Part shown: piece after piece, positions 1 to 4,331 of the stretch
How positions within the stretch are numbered: position 1 is the first letter of the stretch
Layout of the letters: each line of letters starts with the position of its first letter
Source: Candidatus Heimdallarchaeota archaeon
Lineage (GTDB): Archaea; Asgardarchaeota; Heimdallarchaeia; JABLTI01
Assembly (NCBI GenBank): GCA_030602675.1
Contig: JAUVZH010000218.1
Coordinates: 1 to 5,457 of the forward strand
Reading direction: 5' to 3'
DNA: 5,457 nucleotides
Translations under genes and position numbers: made by a program
Notes under the pieces: model-generated
Seen by the model: the letters and a program-made list of their open reading frames with translations, nothing else
Databases searched by the model: none
Told to the model about the DNA's origin: nothing

Positions 1-386
1 TGTGTGAAGCATTAGCAAGAAATTACCTTAACAATGTTGGCAAAGGTAAAGATATTAAACCACCGATAATGTTCCAAGGAGGAGTTGCTGCAAATATTGG
101 CATGCGAGTTGCATTCAAGAAATACCTCGAAGAAGATATTATAGTACCTGAACATTATGATGTAATGGGAGCAATAGGAGCAGCTATTCTAGCTTTAGAA
201 GATATGACAAAACGTCCTCGTGAATCTTTATTTTATGGTTGGGATATTCCAGAAATGTCTTTTCAAACAACTGGTTTTGAATGTGATGGATGTCCCAATG
301 TTTGTGAAATAGTTGAAATTAAAAAGAATAATGAATTAATAGCTCGTTGGGGTAGTAGATGTGGTAAGTGGGATTTAGCTGATTAG
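1..386 (+). CDS. BadF/BcrA-family CoA-dehydratase activase ATPase, C-terminal end (5' partial)
   Basis: The frame is open from the first complete codon at position 3, so the ATG at 69 is internal and the gene begins before the window. About 127 residues are visible. The motif MFQGGVAANIGMRVAF followed by VPEHYDVMGAIGAAILAL (69-218) is the conserved end of the ASKHA-type nucleotide-binding fold of the BadF/BadG/BcrA/BcrD family (COG1924). These proteins use ATP to push an electron onto a 2-hydroxyacyl-CoA dehydratase or benzoyl-CoA reductase Fe-S component. Beyond the fold is a tail with cysteines in CX2CX3C spacing (codons at 282, 291, 303) and a fourth in GSRCGKWD (360). This tail is typical of the 'activase-related' subgroup found with COG3580/COG3581 rather than of short HgdC-type activases. 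The two expected partner genes start at 1010, after an interrupted spacer. The ATPase phosphate-binding motifs and inter-subunit cluster cysteines would lie upstream and cannot be checked. Confidence 0.88.
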   Translation, partial: CEALARNYLNNVGKGKDIKPPIMFQGGVAANIGMRVAFKKYLEEDIIVPEHYDVMGAIGAAILALEDMTKRPRESLFYGWDIPEMSFQTTGFECDGCPNVCEIVEIKKNNELIARWGSRCGKWDLAD

Positions 387-400
387 TTAATATTTCACTT

Positions 401-411
401 CTTTTTTTCTC
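401..411 (+). terminator. T-tract, likely archaeal terminator after the activase gene
   Basis: A run of seven T flanked by C (402-408), then CTCAT, starts 15 bases after the stop codon at 384-386. No hairpin precedes it, which fits factor-independent archaeal termination at U-tracts. A nearly identical tract lies before the intact flavoprotein gene at 4261-4273, so this tract may have arrived with the pseudogene leader rather than being native to the activase gene. Confidence 0.45.
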
Positions 412-470
412 ATTCTATAATGCTCAATCCTTAATATAAAATATGAACTTTGTTTTAGTAGTGACTAGAT

Positions 471-630
471 TTGAAAAACTATGATATAATAGCAATTGGA
501 ACTGACTCGTCTATGAACATCGTTCCTGCATTACTTAATTCCAACCCAGATTTGAAAATTGCAGTAATTGATAAGGATGAACCCTAGCGGGATTTGTTTA
601 ACTAAGGGGTGCATTGCAACATAGATTTTG
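471..630 (+). pseudogene. Decayed N-terminal fragment of a dihydrolipoamide-dehydrogenase-like flavoprotein gene
   Basis: Reading from TTG at 471 gives MKNYDIIAIGTDSSMN, then a stretch ending LKIAVIDKDEP. This aligns without gaps with the first 38 residues of the intact gene at 4332, with about 28 of 38 identical by eye. A TAG at 585-587 follows, caused by a one-base insertion near 585-588. In the shifted frame (from 589) the redox motif GICLTKGC is still readable, but TAG at 622-624 replaces the codon of Lys51 and TAA follows at 631-633. Similarity fades at about 630-640. The start codon is TTG in place of ATG, the GGAG ribosome site of the intact gene is not conserved, and the second Gly of the FAD-binding GTG is Asp. 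The rest of the gene is absent. Roughly one base in four differs, and many changes are silent or conservative, so this looks like an old or divergent paralogue that later decayed, not a fresh copy. No product is expected. Confidence 0.9.
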
Positions 631-778
631 TAAATCCATACTGCATACGATACAGCTGTCTGACTAGAAATTTTGGTACTTTCCTAAGAGTTCTAATTGT
701 ATCCTTTTTTTCCTTAGTTTCATTAACCTCTATTTTTTCATCATTCTGATCACTTTTTTTGGTGGTTTCTTTTGTCAT
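602..778 (-). CDS. Small lysine/glutamate-rich hypothetical protein (58 aa), possibly truncated
   Basis: On the minus strand an ATG at 778-776 opens a 58-codon frame ending in TAG at 604-602. I do not recognise the product. Residues 1-28 are low-complexity and charged (starting MTKETTKKSDQNDEK), probably disordered. Residues 29-48 (IRTLRKVPKFLVRQLYRMQYG) are basic and amphipathic and look more like a folded or conserved segment. Supporting reality are a GGGAG ribosome site nine bases before the ATG and a TATA-like box a further ~30 bases up. The last ~10 codons (from about 631 down to 602) are simply the antisense of the flavoprotein relic, so the native C-terminus has probably been replaced at a junction near 631-640. 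It may therefore be the surviving 5' end of a longer gene. It could also be chance; expression is not shown. Confidence 0.45.
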   Translation of the reverse strand: MTKETTKKSDQNDEKIEVNETKEKKDTIRTLRKVPKFLVRQLYRMQYGFTKSMLQCTP

Positions 779-787
779 AATTTAATT

Positions 788-792
788 CTCCC
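788..792 (-). promoter_or_regulatory. Shine-Dalgarno site for the small minus-strand gene
   Basis: Plus-strand CTCCC reads GGGAG on the minus strand, nine bases before the ATG at 778-776. It is among the clearer Shine-Dalgarno-like sites in the window, and it is the main reason to treat the short frame as a gene rather than noise. Confidence 0.5.
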
Positions 793-823
793 ATACATAT
801 AATTATTAACTGAAGCAATTGAG

Positions 824-835
824 AAATATTTTATC
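824..835 (-). promoter_or_regulatory. TATA-like box for the small minus-strand gene
   Basis: Read on the minus strand the site is GATAAAATATTT. Archaeal TATA boxes lie about 25 bases before the transcript start, so transcription would begin near 800 and leave a short leader holding the GGGAG site. Because AT-rich spacers give many such matches, the position relative to the ATG carries more weight than the sequence. Confidence 0.3.
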
Positions 836-974
836 TACCAAGAATTTATTGTTAAATTATATTGGGATTTCTATTTTAGAGATAAATAAAAATCATGTAG
901 GCGAACAACGTTTATATTGAGTAATCATAGATGACATCAAAAAAGAAAGAAAAAGATTTCAATAAGAAATACAA

Positions 975-986
975 AATATAAATATA
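975..986 (+). promoter_or_regulatory. TATA-like box for the COG3580/COG3581 gene pair
   Basis: The sequence AAATATAAATAT is centred about 29 bases before the ATG at 1010. That spacing would put the transcript start at or just before the first codon, giving a leaderless or nearly leaderless mRNA; this agrees with the lack of a strong ribosome site there. A second candidate, TTTATATT at 911-918, would give a leader of roughly 65-70 bases. Either promoter would let the pair be expressed independently of the activase gene upstream. Confidence 0.35.
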
Positions 987-1009
987 GAGATCGTCAAATT
1001 CGGGGTAGG

Positions 1010-2041
1010 ATGTATATGCCTCACAAAATTGGAATTCCAAAAGCATTAATTTACTATAAATTTGCTCCAATGTGGAAAACATTTTTTGAAGAATTGGGAT
1101 TGGAAGTTATCATTTCACCAGAAACAACGAAAAAGATTAGAGAATTAGCAATTAGCTCAGCTCCAGATGAGGATTGTTATACAACAAAGTTATACTTTGG
1201 GCATACAATGTATTTGAAAAATAAAGTGGATTTTTTATTCATTCCTCGTTTTGGTAGTAAACATAAAACAAATATTGGTTGCCCAAAATTCATTGGTCTT
1301 GCTGATGTTTTACGTTCGATGTATTCAGATTTACCAGAAATTATTATGCCTCACTTTAATATTGCAAAAGGTAGGGACAATAAAGTAACATTCTTTATCA
1401 AGGCATGTTTAGTAGGATTAAGATTCACTAAAAATCCTGTAAAAATAATTCAAGCATTTAGAAAGGCCATGATTGCATATAAACAATACAAAAAACAGTT
1501 AATTGTAGATATTGAAACTCTAAGCAAATGGGAACAATCAGAAATTATGGTTAACGATTTTCCTATACTAAAGAAAGATGAAAAACCATTGAAAATAGCT
1601 CTAGTAGGGCATTCCTATGTTATTAATGATTCATATTGTTCATTAGATATTCGTAACAAACTAAGAGAACTTGGAGTTGATATTATCACTTCGGAGCAAA
1701 TGCCACGAGAGTTGATAGAAGAACAATTAACAAAACATGAAGCAAATTTGTACTTTGATTTTGAGAGAGAGATTTTAGGAACAATACTTTACTTTATAGA
1801 AAATAAAGTAATTGATGGTATTATACATTTGATGATTTTTGGCTGTGGACCAGATTCACTTGCTGGTGAAGTAGCATCTAGATTCTCAAGACGTAATCCG
1901 GTTGTACCATTATTACAACTTGTTATTGATGATCTAACAGCTGAAACCGGAATGAAAACTCGAATCGAAGCTTTTACCGATATGTTAAGAAGGAGGAATA
2001 GTAGCTTTGCCTTTCAGTTACCCGCACTTCGGATCACTTAA
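1010..2041 (+). CDS. COG3580 / DUF2229-type 2-hydroxyacyl-CoA dehydratase-like protein
   Basis: A 343-residue cytoplasmic protein of the activase-associated COG3580 family. Family hallmarks: an N-terminal KIGIPKALIYYKFAPMWKTF block, then DEDCYTTKLYFGH (Cys56) and KVDFLFIPR; a further Cys91 in IGCPKF; a central basic helical insert (~125-170); a second lobe from about 190 (KIALVGHSYVIND); and a C-terminal DGIIHLMIFGCGPDS (Cys279) followed by DDLTAETGMKTRIEAFTDML (307-326). Cys56, Cys91 and Cys279 are candidate Fe-S ligands. The family is homologous to the dehydratase D-component and is thought to receive electrons from the ATPase encoded upstream; its substrate is unknown. ATG at 1016 is an alternative start giving MPHKIGIPK, which suits the family N-terminus slightly better and has AGGA (1007-1010) before it. 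The last 11 codons overlap the next gene. Confidence 0.88.
   Translation: MYMPHKIGIPKALIYYKFAPMWKTFFEELGLEVIISPETTKKIRELAISSAPDEDCYTTKLYFGHTMYLKNKVDFLFIPRFGSKHKTNIGCPKFIGLADVLRSMYSDLPEIIMPHFNIAKGRDNKVTFFIKACLVGLRFTKNPVKIIQAFRKAMIAYKQYKKQLIVDIETLSKWEQSEIMVNDFPILKKDEKPLKIALVGHSYVINDSYCSLDIRNKLRELGVDIITSEQMPRELIEEQLTKHEANLYFDFEREILGTILYFIENKVIDGIIHLMIFGCGPDSLAGEVASRFSRRNPVVPLLQLVIDDLTAETGMKTRIEAFTDMLRRRNSSFAFQLPALRIT
1991..1996 (+). promoter_or_regulatory. Internal Shine-Dalgarno site for the COG3581 gene
   Basis: AGGAGG lies inside the end of the COG3580 gene, ten bases before the TTG at 2007. It is the strongest Shine-Dalgarno match in the window. It supports initiation near 2007, although no ATG or GTG is available in that frame between the upstream stop at 1986-1988 and the conserved N-terminus. 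It indicates translational coupling of the two genes. Confidence 0.65.
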
Positions 2042-3110
2042 TTACATTTTTGAAGTGATCTTTAGGGAAATTGGTAGAAATGATTTAATAATACCCAATA
2101 AACCAAGCAAAAAAACAATTCAATTAGGAGCAAGATATTCACCAGAATTTGTTTGTACACCATTTAAGATGACTCTTGGTACTTTTATTGAAAGTTTAAA
2201 TAGAGGTGCAACAGAATTAGGGATGGGTGGAGGCAATGGTTATTGCCGTTTTAGGTATTATTGGTTTGTCCAAAAACTAATACTAGAAGACCTTGGTTAT
2301 GATTGTAAATTTGTAACTTTTGATTATGAAGATCCTTTACAACTTTTGAGAACTTTCAAGAATGCAGGAAAAGGTGTCAATTATTTGCAAACTTTTAGAG
2401 CATTCAGATATGCTTGGGTTAAGAATAGGTTAACAGATAAAGTAGATGAATTGCTTTACAAATATAGGGCAATAGAATCTGAAAAGGGAGTATCCGAAAA
2501 ATTTGCAGAGAAATTATATCGAGACATAGTCGAAATTAAAGGATTTAGAAATTGTCGAAAATTCCTTAGAAATTTACCTGAAATATTCAAACAAGAGATT
2601 GATGTGATAAGAGATGCTGATCCATTAAAGATAGCAATAAATGGTGAAGTCTATGTTGTTTTAGAACCAGCATTAAATCTGGACATAAACAAGAGGTTGA
2701 ATGAACTTGGAGTCATTACTAAAGCAACAGTAACATTAAGAAAATTTCTTGATATTGGACAAAGATTGAATCCATTCTATAAAATGGAGCATGAAAAAGC
2801 AATAAAATATTCACATAAGTATGTACCATATAACATTGGCGGGGAAACTCGCGAAAACCTTGGAGATGTAATTTTATATAAAAAGAAGGGTTGGGATGGG
2901 GTGATTCATCTTTACCCATTCACTTGCATGCCTGAAATAATTACTCGCAGCATTTTTCCCCAAGTAAGTAGGGATTATAATATGCCTGTGTTATCACTAG
3001 TTCTTGATGAACATACAGGAGAAGCGGGTTATCAGACAAGACTAGAGGCATTTGTTGATTTGCTAGAACGAAGAAGAGATATTATGCGAGAGAAGAAAAG
3101 ATTAACATAA
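2007..3110 (+). CDS. COG3581-type 2-hydroxyacyl-CoA dehydratase-like protein
   Basis: A 367-residue protein of the COG3581 family, the usual partner of COG3580 and the BadF-type ATPase. The N-terminus PFSYPHFGSLNYIFEVIFRE fits the family's opening strand and helix, so the TTG at 2007 is the likely start; the in-frame stop at 1986 leaves little room upstream. Conserved blocks follow: GARYSPEFVCTPFKMTLGTF (41-60, Cys50), a glycine-rich turn and GYCRFRYYW (Cys80), a helical middle (~115-205), a second lobe from KIAINGEVYVVLEP, DGVIHLYPFTCMPE (Cys307), and a C-terminal LVLDEHTGEAGYQTRLEAF (331-349) followed by a charged tail. Cys50, Cys80 and Cys307 are candidate Fe-S ligands. The end mirrors the end of the preceding gene, so the two are distant paralogues likely to form a heterodimer. 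It overlaps the upstream gene by 35 bases. The reaction is not known. Confidence 0.88.
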   Translation: MPFSYPHFGSLNYIFEVIFREIGRNDLIIPNKPSKKTIQLGARYSPEFVCTPFKMTLGTFIESLNRGATELGMGGGNGYCRFRYYWFVQKLILEDLGYDCKFVTFDYEDPLQLLRTFKNAGKGVNYLQTFRAFRYAWVKNRLTDKVDELLYKYRAIESEKGVSEKFAEKLYRDIVEIKGFRNCRKFLRNLPEIFKQEIDVIRDADPLKIAINGEVYVVLEPALNLDINKRLNELGVITKATVTLRKFLDIGQRLNPFYKMEHEKAIKYSHKYVPYNIGGETRENLGDVILYKKKGWDGVIHLYPFTCMPEIITRSIFPQVSRDYNMPVLSLVLDEHTGEAGYQTRLEAFVDLLERRRDIMREKKRLT

Positions 3111-3180
3111 CCTCTTTATGAGTTAATTTGAAATATTTAGAATTAATGAAAAAAAAATGATCTAATTCTCAATATCAAAA

Positions 3181-3192
3181 TCTTAATTAAAT
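3181..3192 (+). promoter_or_regulatory. Possible TATA-like box before the membrane protein gene
   Basis: TCTTAATTAAAT lies about 40-50 bases before the ATG at 3232 discussed for the next gene. The 3111-3231 spacer is otherwise AT-rich and featureless, with an A-run at 3149-3157 and no convincing T-tract, so read-through from the COG3581 gene is also possible. Low information content makes this a weak call. Confidence 0.2.
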
Positions 3193-3298
3193 CCATAACA
3201 ATTACATCTATTCACTAATTTTACAGGAAGTATGGAAAACGTCTAGTGAAAAAACTAAACCTTATTTAAAAGTAGTAATCATTTCGATTGTATTCATT

Positions 3299-4237
3299 AT
3301 GGTGATGTCCATAGGAATTTTTGTAATAATGAGCAGCTGGTTACAAGTTAATTCCACTAGATACGTGGAAACATCTGAAATTCTAAATAATTTTGGAGAA
3401 TTAGCAGATACTGATATTCAAATAATTCTTCAAGAAGATTCTGCTAAATATGAAACAGCTTATTCGTATTTGAATGATCTATACTTTCTAAATGACCAAT
3501 ATAAAGTGATGGTAGAATACAACAAAACGCATCCCTTTAATTATACGCAACAAGATTTTGATGAGGTTAAGATGAAATTCACCTTAAAAATGAGACTAAT
3601 AAACACTGTTGTTCAGAGTACATCGGTGTACGAGTATGGTGCAAGTCAATTAGGGGCAGATGTTGCAAATAACTACTCGTATAGAGGAGCTAAATATTTT
3701 TTCATCATTAATCAGTGGTATGCATGGAACGATCCTCATGAGGAAATTCAAGATGAAATAAGAGATTACGTAACCACATCATTTACTCTTTCAGGGGATC
3801 CTTTAGAGCTTCCAGAGATTAAATTTAAAAAATGGACTTACCATCTGTATAATAATTTATCAATTTTAGAGTTCGTTGGTCTCAGTAAATCGGTCAGTTA
3901 CATAAACGGACTTAAGGAGGATATTGGTTTAACTTTAGTCAATCTTTCCCTCGCCCAAGTATCCGTATATAGCGATGGATATGTATCCCTTAGCGAAAAA
4001 GCGAACGGACTTAATCAAGATTTTAATAATACTCTAATTACCTTAGCACTGGCAGGTGTTCTCATGGGATTTGCAACTTCATTTGAAAATGTGAATTATC
4101 GAAGAATTAGCATGGTTGTCGGGCTAATAGTACTTCTTCTCTCTATTATCTACTTCACTACCGCGTTCAGCACGCTTGCGCATTTAGCTGGTAATGAAGC
4201 TGGAATTATTGGAGTAAATGGATTTGTATTCTTTTGA
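3299..4237 (+). CDS. Unrecognised membrane protein, three predicted helices and a large external domain; true start upstream
   Basis: I do not recognise the family. The first in-frame ATG is 3299 (312 aa), but the frame is open from 3191, and the codons before 3299 encode KPYLKVVIISIVFI, the first half of a membrane helix that ends around SSW (residues 12-14). Starting at 3299 would cut that helix, so the real protein is longer. No ATG, GTG or TTG exists in this frame upstream; an ATG at 3232 after AGGAAG is one frame off (see findings). Residues ~15-240 are polar, helical-looking and tyrosine-rich. Two further helices follow at about 245-262 and 270-295, separated by ENVNYRR. The positive residues in KPYLK and in that loop suggest N-terminus inside, central domain outside, C-terminus outside. 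Several N-X-S/T sequons lie in the domain. A membrane-anchored surface or sensor protein is possible, but no function can be assigned. Confidence 0.8.
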   Translation: MVMSIGIFVIMSSWLQVNSTRYVETSEILNNFGELADTDIQIILQEDSAKYETAYSYLNDLYFLNDQYKVMVEYNKTHPFNYTQQDFDEVKMKFTLKMRLINTVVQSTSVYEYGASQLGADVANNYSYRGAKYFFIINQWYAWNDPHEEIQDEIRDYVTTSFTLSGDPLELPEIKFKKWTYHLYNNLSILEFVGLSKSVSYINGLKEDIGLTLVNLSLAQVSVYSDGYVSLSEKANGLNQDFNNTLITLALAGVLMGFATSFENVNYRRISMVVGLIVLLLSIIYFTTAFSTLAHLAGNEAGIIGVNGFVFF

Positions 4238-4260
4238 AGTGAATTTATATTTTTAATTCC

Positions 4261-4271
4261 CTTTTTTTTCT
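4261..4271 (+). terminator. T-tract, likely archaeal terminator after the membrane protein gene
   Basis: Eight T in a row (4262-4269) begin 25 bases after the TGA at 4235-4237, with no preceding hairpin, the usual form of an archaeal intrinsic terminator. It separates the membrane protein from the flavoprotein gene. The motif with its following CTCAT closely matches 401-413. Confidence 0.5.
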
Positions 4272-4290
4272 CATATTCTAACCCTTAATA

Positions 4291-4300
4291 CTTATTATAA
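4291..4300 (+). promoter_or_regulatory. TATA-like box for the flavoprotein gene
   Basis: CTTATTATAA lies about 37 bases before the ATG at 4332, so transcription would start at about 4318-4325, close to the ribosome site. The upstream T-tract supports a separate transcription unit. Confidence 0.35.
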
Positions 4301-4319
4301 GCACTACTAATCTTGAATT

Positions 4320-4323
4320 GGAG
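4320..4323 (+). promoter_or_regulatory. Shine-Dalgarno site for the flavoprotein gene
   Basis: GGAG eight bases before the ATG at 4332. An in-frame TGA at 4314-4316 excludes any earlier start, so this site fixes 4332 as the start codon. Confidence 0.6.
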
Positions 4324-4331
4324 AAGAAATC

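Noticed and set aside
69..386. Activase read as a complete 105-residue protein from the ATG at 69
   Set aside because: The frame is open to the left edge, and the preceding residues (CEALARNYLNNVGKG) belong to the same conserved fold, so the Met is internal.
931..981. 16-codon frame (MTSKKKEKDFNKKYKI) just upstream of the COG3580 gene
   Set aside because: It has no ribosome site, its low-complexity lysine-rich content is expected in A-rich sequence, and it is out of frame with the next gene. A leader peptide cannot be excluded but has no positive support.
2719..2919. 66-codon minus-strand frame
   Set aside because: It lies wholly inside the well-supported COG3581 gene, has no ribosome site or recognisable product, and looks like a shadow of AT-rich coding sequence.
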